This document shows, piece by piece, positions 1 to 8,202 of a stretch of DNA of 64,000 bases (its first letter is position 1; each line of letters begins with the position of its first letter). A model generated the notes under the pieces. That model worked only from the letters and a program-made list of their open reading frames with translations, was not told the DNA's origin and ran no database searches. The stretch is from Cytophagales bacterium (GTDB lineage: Bacteria; Bacteroidota; Bacteroidia; Cytophagales; Cyclobacteriaceae). The DNA lies in NCBI GenBank assembly GCA_033344775.1, contig JAWPMT010000001.1, forward strand, positions 372,001 through 436,000. The letters run 5' to 3'. The position numbers and the translations under genes are program-made.

Positions 1-492
1 GGGTAACAGATCGGTGCGTTTGTTGTCGTATGCGCTGATATAAGTATGTGCCAGTAACTGGTACATATCGGAATATTCTTGCTGGATCAGAAATGGCGCA
101 TGGCCCATGATGTCATGCCATATGTCTGGCTCATCGCAGTATTCGAGTTCTTGTGGTGTTCTGACAAAACAGGTCAATGGCATCTTGTATTCAGCAATCA
201 TGCCATACCATTCTCTTTGTTCCAGAATGAGGTGATCATTCGTCTGAATGAAGGTATATCTTGTGTAATTTTTGAAAACCATGTTCAGGTCTTCGGCAAG
301 AGGTCGTTTACTATGATCCAGTCCTAATTTTGATAACCCTGAGATCCATAAAGTCGAAATCGCATTGAGTGATTGAAGGTTTTGGAAGTGTCTCTCGAAC
401 AAAACTTTCCAATGATCATCATCTACACTCGGATCAAAGTGCCTTTTGGGTTTGATGATGTTGACATCTCTTAGGTTTCCTGTGATATCCAT
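1..492 (-). CDS. Aromatic amino acid hydroxylase (phenylalanine 4-monooxygenase-like), N-terminal part
   Basis: This gene runs off the left edge, so only its first 164 codons are visible; the start is the ATG whose complement lies at 490-492. Residues 112-135 read TPQELEYCDEPDIWHDIMGH followed by APFL, which matches the iron-binding signature of the biopterin-dependent aromatic amino acid hydroxylase family; H126 and H131 would be the two iron-ligating histidines, and the third ligand (Glu) lies beyond the edge. Enzymes of this family hydroxylate phenylalanine (or Trp/Tyr) in the cytoplasm using O2 and a tetrahydropterin. The stretch before the motif resembles the larger Bacteroidota form more than the short proteobacterial PhhA, but I cannot fix the substrate. 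It is divergent from the Crp/Fnr gene, 43 bp away, so the two may share a control region. Confidence 0.85.
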   Translation of the reverse strand, partial: MDITGNLRDVNIIKPKRHFDPSVDDDHWKVLFERHFQNLQSLNAISTLWISGLSKLGLDHSKRPLAEDLNMVFKNYTRYTFIQTNDHLILEQREWYGMIAEYKMPLTCFVRTPQELEYCDEPDIWHDIMGHAPFLIQQEYSDMYQLLAHTYISAYDNKRTDLLP

Positions 493-535
493 AAGTAATC
501 AGGTCACTAAAGATACGGACACTTATCTTTAATTC

Positions 536-1126
536 ATGAAAGATCAAGCATTCGAAAAGTTCATCCGCCGATTGTCTTCGTTCATGGTCATCACTCCCGA
601 AGAAGTGCATATGCTGCGTGATTTGGTACCCATTCATACCTACCAAAAAGGTGATTTTTTGATCCGAGCAGGAGACATCTCCAAGTCATTTTTCTATAAT
701 GCCTCAGGTTTCGTTCGATTGTTCTACCTATTAAATGGAGAAGAAAAGACCGCCTATTTTTATGACGAAGGCTCATTCATCAGTGCATATTCTTCCTTCC
801 TCAGACAAGAACCTTGTTCCTTCTTTCTGCAGGCGGCTGAAGAAACACAAGTTGCCACCATTTCCATAGAAGCTTCTGAAAGCATCCTGGCCTATTCTAC
901 GAAGTTTGAGAAGTTAGCCAGAATAGCAATGGAAGAAGAAATGATCAGCCTGCAGGAAATCATCGCTTCTTTGATCACCTTGAGTCCCGAGAAGCGATAC
1001 CTTGAATTACTAAAAAGAAATCCAACCGTATTTCAGAAAGTACCTCAAACACAGATTGCTTCTTTTCTAGGCGTAAAACCGGAATCTCTGAGTCGCATCA
1101 AAAAGCGAAGTATGGAACGATCTTAA
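536..1126 (+). CDS. Crp/Fnr-family transcriptional regulator
   Basis: A 196-aa cytoplasmic regulator. Residues about 25-115 form a cyclic-nucleotide-binding-like beta roll (YQKGDFLIRAGDISKSFFY, then GFVRLFYLLNGEEKTAYF). Residues about 165-192 form the helix-turn-helix (VPQTQIASFLGVKPESLSRI). The effector is unknown: this Bacteroidota subgroup usually lacks the cAMP-contacting residues. It lacks the Cys cluster of oxygen-sensing Fnr. It sits 43 bp from the divergent aromatic amino acid hydroxylase and 60 bp upstream of the DUF2834 gene, so either may be its target; this is inference. A second member of the family lies at 57235-57798. Confidence 0.9.
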   Translation: MKDQAFEKFIRRLSSFMVITPEEVHMLRDLVPIHTYQKGDFLIRAGDISKSFFYNASGFVRLFYLLNGEEKTAYFYDEGSFISAYSSFLRQEPCSFFLQAAEETQVATISIEASESILAYSTKFEKLARIAMEEEMISLQEIIASLITLSPEKRYLELLKRNPTVFQKVPQTQIASFLGVKPESLSRIKKRSMERS

Positions 1127-1186
1127 CCAAAGTCAATAATTGCCTCCTCACCAGGAGTTCTCTTTGCTCGTAAAAGAAAACTTCTC

Positions 1187-1510
1187 ATGAAAAAAACTTA
1201 CTTGACCCTCTGCATCATCGGATTCATCCTACCCAACATTTGGGTAACTATCGAATCCTATGAAACCGGTAACATCTTGTTGTACATGGATCCTGTCGCC
1301 ACCTTTCAGCGCATGTTTGCCAATCGTATATCAATGATTTTCGCCATCGATCTGTTCTTTGCAGTGGCGGTGTTTTTCATCTGGAGCTACCACGAAGCCA
1401 AACAAAGTCGTATGAAACATCTTTGGGTTGTATGGGTGTTCACGATGCTGCTAGGTTTAGCCGGAGGCTTTCCTTTGTTTCTTTATCTCCGGAAGCGTCA
1501 GCAGCAGTAA
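1187..1510 (+). CDS. DUF2834 family small membrane protein
   Basis: A 107-aa protein with three predicted membrane segments: residues about 4-22, 50-68 and 79-100. The N-terminal YLTLCIIGFILPNIWV and the pattern of a conserved Pro after the first segment fit the DUF2834 family, whose function is unknown. It starts with ATGAAAAAAAC 60 bp after the Crp/Fnr gene in the same direction and probably shares its transcript. Its last codons and stop codon form the left arm of the bidirectional hairpin at 1500-1544. Confidence 0.75.
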   Translation: MKKTYLTLCIIGFILPNIWVTIESYETGNILLYMDPVATFQRMFANRISMIFAIDLFFAVAVFFIWSYHEAKQSRMKHLWVVWVFTMLLGLAGGFPLFLYLRKRQQQ

Positions 1511-1544
1511 TCTGGTTACTCTCAGTAACCAGATTACTGCTGCT
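1500..1544. terminator. Bidirectional hairpin overlapping two stop codons
   Basis: A perfect 21-bp inverted repeat: left arm 1500-1520 (AGCAGCAGTAATCTGGTTAC+T), 3-base loop 1521-1523, right arm 1524-1544. The left arm contains the stop codon of the DUF2834 gene and the right arm runs into the stop codon of the convergent permease gene. No long T tract follows on either strand, so termination by the hairpin alone is an inference from its position between convergent genes. Confidence 0.7.
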
Positions 1545-4131
1545 ACTCCTTTCGCAACGCCATCCCAGGATTCTTTCTTAGCAAGGGAATAGACTGTGCA
1601 AATACAACTGCCAAAATGGTCAGGCAAACCAGCACCGTAGGGACCATAAAAACCGAAAACTTCAGTCCCACCTGAAGGTCAAAATTCGCTAACCAGTATT
1701 GTGCAAACCAGATGCTCGCTGGTAGTGCCACGATCAATGCAATGATGGTCATTATGGCAAATTGCTTGCTGAGTATTCCCATTACATGGACAGGAGAAGC
1801 ACCTAATACTTTTCGAATACTGACTTCTTTGATTCGTCTGCGAATCTCTACGGAAGCCACACCCAGCAGCCCAACACATGAAATGATCAGCGCCAATGAA
1901 GTGAGTATACCTACCAACCCTAGCATATGTTGTTCACCCTTGTACAATCGTGCTACCCGAGCCTCTAAAAATTCTGAGATGAAAAACGAGTTTGGCGACG
2001 TAGCCTTGACCAAAGATTCCAGTTCTTGCAAATTATTCGGCACATTACTTTGCTCTATACGAACCAACCATTGTGAGGCCCACTCCGGTCGATAAGCGAG
2101 CACGGTAGGTTCAATGGCATTTTTTAAAGAGTAGTGATGGAAATCATTGATCACTCCGACAATAGGGCCTTGTTCATCTCTCCACCGGGCGAATTTTCCG
2201 ACCACTTCTCCACCCAGTGCCTGGGCCATGGATTCGTTTACAAGAAAGGCAATCCCTGTATCTAATTTTCTGAAATTCTCACCTTCAATTAATGCAATAC
2301 CCATCGTAGCAAGAAAGGACTCATCAGTCCATATCATATTGATCGTTCCTTCAAGTTCAGCAGGCTCCTCCGCAAAATTAAAAGTCTCATAACTCAACTG
2401 CTCACCTACAAGGTTGGAAGTGCGACCTACTCCTTTCACGCCAGGGATGCTTGATATCTGATGCTTGATCTGTTGATGTTGATCATGAAAGCGTTCTCTC
2501 AAGTCACCATATGTTTTGATAGCCAGTACACTTTCCTTGTCGTAACCCAGGTCTTGCGCTTCTATAAAGCGTAATTGCTCCCAAATAACCACTCCACCGA
2601 TGAAAACAAACAGTGACAAGGAAAATTGCAATACGATCAGCGCTTTTCGGAAATAAGAAATGGTTGATTGAGGTGACTCATTTCTGGTAACTGTCTGAAG
2701 TGGATCTTGTGCCGTGACCAACAGCGCAGGATACAACCCCGATAGAAATCCTATCAAGATTGCAACACCAAAAAGCATCAAAAGATAGGACGGAGCCAGA
2801 AATATTGCTACTGTTACTTGCATCCCCATCGCTTGATTATACCAGGGGAGCAAAGCGATGGCCAAGCCTATTGCTGCTCCAGCAGCAATTAAACTCGATA
2901 ACATGGATTCGATCTGTAACTGCATGATCAGATTAGACCTTGCTGCACCTACCAGCTTCCGGACACCCAGCTCGCGTACCCGGCGCAAGCCAATGGCTGT
3001 AAATATGTTGACAAAGTTTACGGCCGCAATTAATAGGATAAATAATGCCAGTGAGCCAAAAATGATCACATACGTCATATCACTGTTCTCTCCCATTTCC
3101 TGAATGCGATGAGACTTCAAATGAATTTCTGTCAATGGCATTACTTCAAAGTAGTTGTTGCCATACTCATCCCAATACTCTTCAGGAATATAGAATTTCT
3201 GAAAATCCAGCATGGCAGACCTTAGCTCATCATATGTTACTTCCGGTCGTGTTTTCACATAGGTATACATCACCATCCAGCCTGGATTATTCACCCAATC
3301 CGGAGGAGTATTGGCATAAAAAGTATCCATGGACAAGAGCACATCAATTTTCAGATGGCTGGTGGCTGGCAAATCCTTGAAAACCGCTACCACTTCCAAT
3401 TCCTGGCCGTCATTGATCTCAATAATTTGTCCTATTGCAGATTCATCACCAAACAACCGTTGCACGAGGGATTCACTCAGCACAGCTGTATTAGGACGAG
3501 TCAATGGCTTATCTGAGCCGATCGTCAACTGAACATCAAATATCGAAAATACCGTACTATCCGCCTGAAAAATATCCATTGCAGTGGTTTGCGCTTGTTT
3601 CGTAGATACGATAGACATGCCTGACGAATATCTGGCAAACCTGGCGATTGAATTCATTTGAGGAAAGAACTCACTCAACTTCTCGGCAAGGATGACCGAA
3701 GACTTAGCCCACTCCTGATGAGTGGAGATGCGATAGATCTGCTCGTGTTCTGAAATGTGTTTTTCATAACCCAATTCTCGATCAACATGGACCAAAATCA
3801 ACAGACTCACTCCAAGTCCAAACGCCATACCAATGATGTTTCCGGCATGGAAAACCTTGAATCGTTGCAGATTTCTCAAACTAAGTTTCAGGTAGTGCGA
3901 AATGTTGTAAAAGGGATTCATGACATTTGAGTTTTGACCAAACCTGGAATTGTACATTCGTATGAAAAGCAGTGCGTTCCAGGCATAGCGCCACCTGGCT
4001 TTTCTCGGGCCAGATTCCTGCACCCATAGTTCAAAAAGTTCTTCGAGATCTCCAGCGATCTCATTGGCATAGATCGGGTTGCAATACCAAAGCAGCAGTC
4101 GATTGATCCATCTTGGTGTCTGAGGTCTCAT
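1543..4131 (-). CDS. MacB/FtsX-type ABC transporter permease with N-terminal permease prefix domain (operon 1)
   Basis: An 862-aa inner-membrane protein. Residues 1-75 are a cytoplasmic prefix domain (PRWINRLLLWYCNPIYANEI then AGDLEELFELW) typical of Bacteroidota permeases that follow PadR genes. A first membrane helix at about 97-117 is followed by a MacB-like periplasmic domain, an FtsX block of three helices (about 355-470), a second helix/periplasmic domain, and a final FtsX block (about 740-855) ending NPGMALRKE. MacB-type permeases use ATP hydrolysed by a partner to move envelope substrates mechanically. No ATPase gene is present here, so the partner must be encoded elsewhere. The start ATG overlaps the PadR stop by 4 bp, so translation is probably coupled. 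Two paralogues lie at 22044 and 60952. Confidence 0.9.
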   Translation of the reverse strand: MRPQTPRWINRLLLWYCNPIYANEIAGDLEELFELWVQESGPRKARWRYAWNALLFIRMYNSRFGQNSNVMNPFYNISHYLKLSLRNLQRFKVFHAGNIIGMAFGLGVSLLILVHVDRELGYEKHISEHEQIYRISTHQEWAKSSVILAEKLSEFFPQMNSIARFARYSSGMSIVSTKQAQTTAMDIFQADSTVFSIFDVQLTIGSDKPLTRPNTAVLSESLVQRLFGDESAIGQIIEINDGQELEVVAVFKDLPATSHLKIDVLLSMDTFYANTPPDWVNNPGWMVMYTYVKTRPEVTYDELRSAMLDFQKFYIPEEYWDEYGNNYFEVMPLTEIHLKSHRIQEMGENSDMTYVIIFGSLALFILLIAAVNFVNIFTAIGLRRVRELGVRKLVGAARSNLIMQLQIESMLSSLIAAGAAIGLAIALLPWYNQAMGMQVTVAIFLAPSYLLMLFGVAILIGFLSGLYPALLVTAQDPLQTVTRNESPQSTISYFRKALIVLQFSLSLFVFIGGVVIWEQLRFIEAQDLGYDKESVLAIKTYGDLRERFHDQHQQIKHQISSIPGVKGVGRTSNLVGEQLSYETFNFAEEPAELEGTINMIWTDESFLATMGIALIEGENFRKLDTGIAFLVNESMAQALGGEVVGKFARWRDEQGPIVGVINDFHHYSLKNAIEPTVLAYRPEWASQWLVRIEQSNVPNNLQELESLVKATSPNSFFISEFLEARVARLYKGEQHMLGLVGILTSLALIISCVGLLGVASVEIRRRIKEVSIRKVLGASPVHVMGILSKQFAIMTIIALIVALPASIWFAQYWLANFDLQVGLKFSVFMVPTVLVCLTILAVVFAQSIPLLRKNPGMALRKE

Positions 4132-4460
4132 AGACTATCCCAGCTGATTTTAGTGATATCTCCCCAGATATTGTTGCGAATATCCCGGGCGGTCAGGATC
4201 GCTTTCTTGCCTTCTGCCGTAAGGGCAAATAGCCGTTTGGTTCGTCCACCTCGATTTTCGGTGGCCCCTCCCATCCTGCTCTCCAGAAACCCCTTCTTCT
4301 CTAGTCGGATCAAGGTTGAGTGAATCGTGCTTATGGTAATGTTTCTTTGCGTTCGATTGAGTAGTTCAGCCTGAATGGTGACCCCATACGCATCGTCATC
4401 CAACACTCCTACACACAATAAACAAAGCTCTTCGAACTCACCGATTGAACTTCTTTCCAT
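4128..4460 (-). CDS. PadR-family transcriptional repressor (operon 1)
   Basis: A 110-aa winged-helix protein. The N-terminus IGEFEELCLLCVGVLDDDAY and the wing segment GGRTKRLFALTAEGK are characteristic of the PadR family as found ahead of prefix-domain permeases. PadR proteins are dimeric repressors that sense small molecules or envelope stress and usually repress their own operon. The direct repeats at 4467-4486 and 4511-4530, just upstream of the start, are the natural operator candidates. The gene overlaps the permease start by 4 bp. Two related PadR genes occur at 24638 and 60621 with the same arrangement. Confidence 0.9.
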   Translation of the reverse strand: MERSSIGEFEELCLLCVGVLDDDAYGVTIQAELLNRTQRNITISTIHSTLIRLEKKGFLESRMGGATENRGGRTKRLFALTAEGKKAILTARDIRNNIWGDITKISWDSL

Positions 4461-4466
4461 ATTTCA

Positions 4467-4530
4467 TCAGGTTTTGCCGATGTAATATTACGACGGTTTT
4501 TGAGATTAGTTCAGGTTTTGCCGATATAAT
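4467..4530 (-). promoter_or_regulatory. Direct repeat, candidate PadR operator (operon 1)
   Basis: Two copies of TCAGGTTTTGCCGATGTAAT (4467-4486) and TCAGGTTTTGCCGATATAAT (4511-4530) differ at one base in 20 and are spaced 44 bp start to start, about four helical turns. They begin 7 bp upstream of the padR start codon. The placement suggests autoregulation; binding is inferred. Confidence 0.6.
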
Positions 4531-4648
4531 CTAAACAATAGCCGTTTAAAACAGTGTGAATGATAAAATACCGACCTTTTGACCGAATCAATTACTTTAG
4601 AATATTGCTTTACAGATTCCTTTATTGGTGTGGAGATAAACTGATGAT

Positions 4649-5463
4649 ATGAGAAAAAAGGATCCTAATCCTGTTGAGATCGCAAGTGGTTATTACGAAG
4701 AAGGTGGTTTGTTTTTCACTGACCTTGATGTTACCATTTTCCTTGAAAAACATCAACAGTCTGATTATCAATACTTAACGCCTGACTTTGGTCATTTATT
4801 GATTTCGAGAGAAAGTCAATCTCAACGCAATGTGATCCTGGACGTCTCCCTGATTAAGAAGGAAGCAAATGATTATTCCAAAACAATAAGTCGGCACTAT
4901 CCATTTAAATACATCGAATCCTCATATGAGGGAATTACCTCTGCCGCCAAATGGGATATACCAATAAGAATGCATCAAAATGGTGATGTGATTAAAATTA
5001 TCAATCAGGATAGTTACTATCAATTCAACCTGAAAACTGGAGAAGTCATTGATCTTATCAAGTTACTGGGTTACAATGATGGTTGGGGTTTGACCCGAAT
5101 TGACAAGAACTTAAATCTGATAGAAATTGAAAGTCGGAAGCAATCCAGCTTACCTAGAATATTGGAATTGATCAGGCATATCTCCATTCTAAAGATTCTT
5201 TTTGCCTGATCTCCTGCGGTGAATTGGTACGGTATGACCTAAAAGCACCTTACGACCTGCTACGTTTTCCAATTGATAAAAATGATCAACAATGGGAGGC
5301 ATTCCCAATGTTGGAAGCGGAATCCTTATGGTCAATTGAACCTACGGATCAAGTGCATGTATTTAGGGTTGTTCTTTGTGATTTTCCATATTTCGCGATC
5401 GTACTTGACGTGAATACAGGGAAGCATATCTTTGAAGAAGAAGACCCCAAGTCGAAGCAATGA
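4649..5463 (+). pseudogene. Unknown protein gene broken by a frameshift
   Basis: Two open segments in different frames seem to be one gene of about 270 codons. The first (4649-5209) starts MRKKDPNPVEIASGYYEEGG and reads sensibly to about LNLIEIESRKQSSLPRI near 5158. From about 5160 the +1-shifted frame carries a continuous, codon-like reading (DQAYLHSKDSFCLISCGELV, then RYDLKAPYDLL) into the second segment, which ends KHIFEEEDPKSKQ at 5463. The tail of the first frame after 5160 looks like out-of-frame reading. No signal peptide, no membrane helix and no family that I recognise. An alternative is two separate genes, the second with a TTG start at 5224. The gene follows an AT-rich 190-bp region divergent from padR. 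Confidence 0.5.
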
Positions 5464-5474
5464 AGCACGCTTTC

Positions 5475-5834
5475 TCAGGTGACCGAGGCCTTCCTCAACC
5501 AGAACAACACCCCACATAATCCCGCAAGAATTCCAGTGACTACTACCCTGTCCCATTCCATGTGAATGGCATGTGTTAGTAATGCTCCGATCATGATCAC
5601 CGCAAGGCCTAACGCAGCCTTTGAGGCCATTTTTGGAATAAACACGAATACTGCTCCTACCAACTCCAGCCCTCCAACCAATAAGTAGATATGATCCGGA
5701 TATCCCCAGTCCCTAAACATGGTTGCCCAGGAATCCATCCGTGTGAATTTTGCCTGCCCAGCCAGTATAAACTCCAATCCAAGCACGACCTGAAGTATCC
5801 AGGCAAATACATTTTTAACTTTTCTTTTATCCAT
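5475..5834 (-). CDS. DoxX family membrane protein
   Basis: A 119-aa protein with four predicted membrane helices at about 8-26, 48-66, 72-90 and 96-113. The sequence VVLGLEFILAGQAKF and the later GGLELVGAVFVFIP are characteristic of the DoxX/SURF4-like family. Members are small inner-membrane proteins of loosely defined function, some linked to quinone or thiosulfate redox chemistry or detoxification. The gene is convergent with the broken gene to its left and divergent from the AraC-type regulator at 5955, with 120 bp between, which could hold promoters for both. Confidence 0.8.
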   Translation of the reverse strand: MDKRKVKNVFAWILQVVLGLEFILAGQAKFTRMDSWATMFRDWGYPDHIYLLVGGLELVGAVFVFIPKMASKAALGLAVIMIGALLTHAIHMEWDRVVVTGILAGLCGVLFWLRKASVT

Positions 5835-5954
5835 TTTGTCTAGTTTTAGAATAATGCCCTTTTTAGACCTTTATGGCCGATAGGCAAATGACAAGAAAGT
5901 CTGAAATGGTGTATGAAGTGGCGCACTTTATAAATTGACCCAACAAATTGAACC

Positions 5955-7058
5955 GTGAATCAGATTGGTTTTGATATCCCTTCCATTGCCTTGATCGTCT
6001 CAATCATTGGCTTGACCTGGTCAGCTTTTTTGGCCCTGCATCGCAAGGGTAATCGCGCTGCAAATCTATACCTGGCCATGTTGATCGGGGTGTTGACTGT
6101 TTTTGTGTTGCGGCGAGGCGCACAACTTGAGTCTGATGGGCTATTGCTGTACTTATATTTCCTTTCTCATGGCCTTAGTTTTATCATCGGGCCTTCCATT
6201 TATTTACACATATCCATCATAGTTGGTAACAAAACGAAGAAACCATACTTACATTTTATTCCCTTTCTGACCATGAGCCTGATGCTTACAACAGCCTATT
6301 TCTATCGGGATCAAATCACCACGATGCAAGACACCTTTTTGTTGAAATGTATCGCATTATCAGAAATTGGAATACAGGTGATCCATTTGATCGGTTATCT
6401 GCTCATGACGCGGAATTTGATCCGAAGTTTTGAATTGGCTAGTCAAAACCGACTATCAACAATACCATCCATTAATCTAAAGTGGTCGCGGGGCCTTTTG
6501 GTCATCACCTCCATTTTGGGTGGGTTGATCCTTTTGCTTTCACTACTCATCATCACAGGTGGCTATTACGCCATTAACAATACGGCTGATGGACTATTCC
6601 TGATCACCATCTTGTTCATCATCGCCAGTCTAATTTTCAAATCCTGGAATAACCCGGAGATCATTTATCATTCAAATGAGGGCCATCAAAAATACAATCA
6701 ATCTCCGCTTACCAATCCGGAAATCACAACATTGCGCAACTCCCTGGAAGCGAGCATTCAGCAAGAAATTTATCTCAAATCTGATCTTACTTTACAGGAA
6801 CTATCGACAGTCATCGATACCAAACCATACATGCTTTCTCAACTCTTGAATGAAAGCTATCAGCAGAACTTTTTCAACTTCATTAATGAGCACAGAATTA
6901 ACTATGCAAAACATCAGATCCAGCAAGGTTTTTTGGAAAAACAAACAGTGGAGGCATTGGCTTATGCAGCTGGATTCAATAGTAAAAGTACATTTAACCG
7001 TGCTTTCCGAAAATGGGAAGGTCAGTCGCCTAAGGAATACCTAAGCACCCTAACCTGA
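5955..7058 (+). CDS. AraC-family regulator with seven-helix membrane sensor
   Basis: A 367-aa protein. Residues about 8-225 contain seven predicted membrane helices (for example IALIVSIIGLTWSAFLAL and GLLVITSILGGLILLLSLL). Residues about 262-365 are an AraC-type DNA-binding domain with two helix-turn-helix units (SDLTLQELSTVIDTKPYMLS and VEALAYAAGFNSKSTFNRAF), ending QSPKEYL. This 7TM-AraC layout is common in Bacteroidota. The start is a GTG at 5955. The gene ends 22 bp before the subtilase-like gene on the same strand, so the regulator may sense the envelope and control that gene or the neighbouring 1,290-aa protein gene; that link is inference. Confidence 0.88.
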   Translation: MNQIGFDIPSIALIVSIIGLTWSAFLALHRKGNRAANLYLAMLIGVLTVFVLRRGAQLESDGLLLYLYFLSHGLSFIIGPSIYLHISIIVGNKTKKPYLHFIPFLTMSLMLTTAYFYRDQITTMQDTFLLKCIALSEIGIQVIHLIGYLLMTRNLIRSFELASQNRLSTIPSINLKWSRGLLVITSILGGLILLLSLLIITGGYYAINNTADGLFLITILFIIASLIFKSWNNPEIIYHSNEGHQKYNQSPLTNPEITTLRNSLEASIQQEIYLKSDLTLQELSTVIDTKPYMLSQLLNESYQQNFFNFINEHRINYAKHQIQQGFLEKQTVEALAYAAGFNSKSTFNRAFRKWEGQSPKEYLSTLT

Positions 7059-7080
7059 CATCCCTTTATCTTCGCCGAAT

Positions 7081-8127
7081 ATGTCCACCACCCTTAACAT
7101 CGGCCTCATCGACACACCACTTTCCAGGACTCCCTCATCCTCTCATATCCATCGATGGCCGGGTGGTCCTGAGCTTACATCCTCAAATTACCTTGCTCAC
7201 GCGGACATCAATGTGGGGCTTTTACTAGGCAGTGAATCTGTGGAAAGCACTCCGATCCTACCGGAATGCAATATCTACCTAGCCGAAGCAGTGCAAGACT
7301 CCAACCTGACCTTGCGGTTACTGGAAGGTTTGGAATGGATGATTGAACAACCCGTAAATGTGGTTGCGATGCCCTTTGGAGAACATCACGGGTCTCCATT
7401 TATGATCCCACTGATACAGCAGCTACTAGATAGGGACATATTACCTGTTGCCGCCATCGGTAACAAGGGTGCCGGGCAATTCAGTGCACCAGGTTGTTAT
7501 CAAGGTGTATTATCGGTGGGTGGAACAGATGAATCCGGTGAAGTTGCACCCTATTCCGGAAGTCTGAATTTGCCAGATGGGAAGTGCCTAAAACCGGAAG
7601 TATTGATGAATGGGGCAGTAATAACCGACCATCGAACCATGCAGGGAACGTCATTTGCCACGACAAAATTGGCAGGACATTTAGCCATTTTACGCGATAA
7701 ATATCCAAACGTCAACTACCAACATTTCATAAACCTTACTTACGTATCCTGCAATCCTGTTTCAGCTGAATTTAAGCACCGATGTGTACATGGTGTTTTG
7801 AATACGGAACGGCTCAAGGGTCCTCTGAAAAACGTAGAAACCCTTGCTCCTCAAACGCTAACTATTCCTGGGAAGTTTACAGATCCTTTCTTGCTCAGGC
7901 AAATGCAGCAATCCCCGCCAGACAAAATCCTGGATGCCATTGTTTGTCCAAAAAACTCAGATTTAGCGGCCTATCCGGACATTGAGGTAGTCAAATCTTT
8001 TGCAAACGACCAGATCCTGGTGATCAAGGCTTTAGTCAGCACGCTCCTCATGATGCACACGCAACCGGACATTCTAGTACTGCAATCGCAGGAAATACCC
8101 CCTATCTCCATACTGCAACTGCGGTAA
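7081..8127 (+). CDS. Small degenerate S8 (subtilisin-like) serine peptidase
   Basis: A 348-aa protein without signal peptide. Residues 1-210 look like a compact subtilase domain: D11 in NIGLIDTPLS, H40 in LAHADINVGLLLG, oxyanion N128 in PVAAIGNKGAGQFSAPG, and S191 in MQGTSFATTKLAG. The Ser and Asn motifs are good; the Asp and His motifs are weak (no GHGT). The C-terminal 130 residues, including ALVSTLLMMHTQPDILVLQ, match nothing I know. The layout resembles the shortened subtilases found beside natural-product or effector genes. It is followed 75 bp later by the large multidomain protein gene, and processing of that protein is a plausible but unproven role. ATG start at 7081. Confidence 0.7.
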   Translation: MSTTLNIGLIDTPLSRTPSSSHIHRWPGGPELTSSNYLAHADINVGLLLGSESVESTPILPECNIYLAEAVQDSNLTLRLLEGLEWMIEQPVNVVAMPFGEHHGSPFMIPLIQQLLDRDILPVAAIGNKGAGQFSAPGCYQGVLSVGGTDESGEVAPYSGSLNLPDGKCLKPEVLMNGAVITDHRTMQGTSFATTKLAGHLAILRDKYPNVNYQHFINLTYVSCNPVSAEFKHRCVHGVLNTERLKGPLKNVETLAPQTLTIPGKFTDPFLLRQMQQSPPDKILDAIVCPKNSDLAAYPDIEVVKSFANDQILVIKALVSTLLMMHTQPDILVLQSQEIPPISILQLR

Positions 8128-8176
8128 ATTCATTACGCTATTAGGTGAATTGGTTCTTCATTCCATAGCTTGGCAA

Positions 8177-8192
8177 AACACAACCAATTTTT
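8177..8192 (+). promoter_or_regulatory. 16-base leader element shared with the AidA-like gene
   Basis: AACACAACCAATTTTT lies 10 bases before the ATG at 8203 and is identical to 44763-44778, which lies in the leader of the AidA-like gene. A weaker upstream match (CATA about 10 bases before each copy) extends it. It would fall inside the coding region if the TTG at 8170 were the start, which favours the ATG at 8203. Confidence 0.5.
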
Positions 8193-8202
8193 GAGTAACA
8201 AC

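Noticed and set aside
79-327. 82-codon plus-strand frame
   Set aside because: It is antisense to the aromatic amino acid hydroxylase coding region, whose motif is clear.
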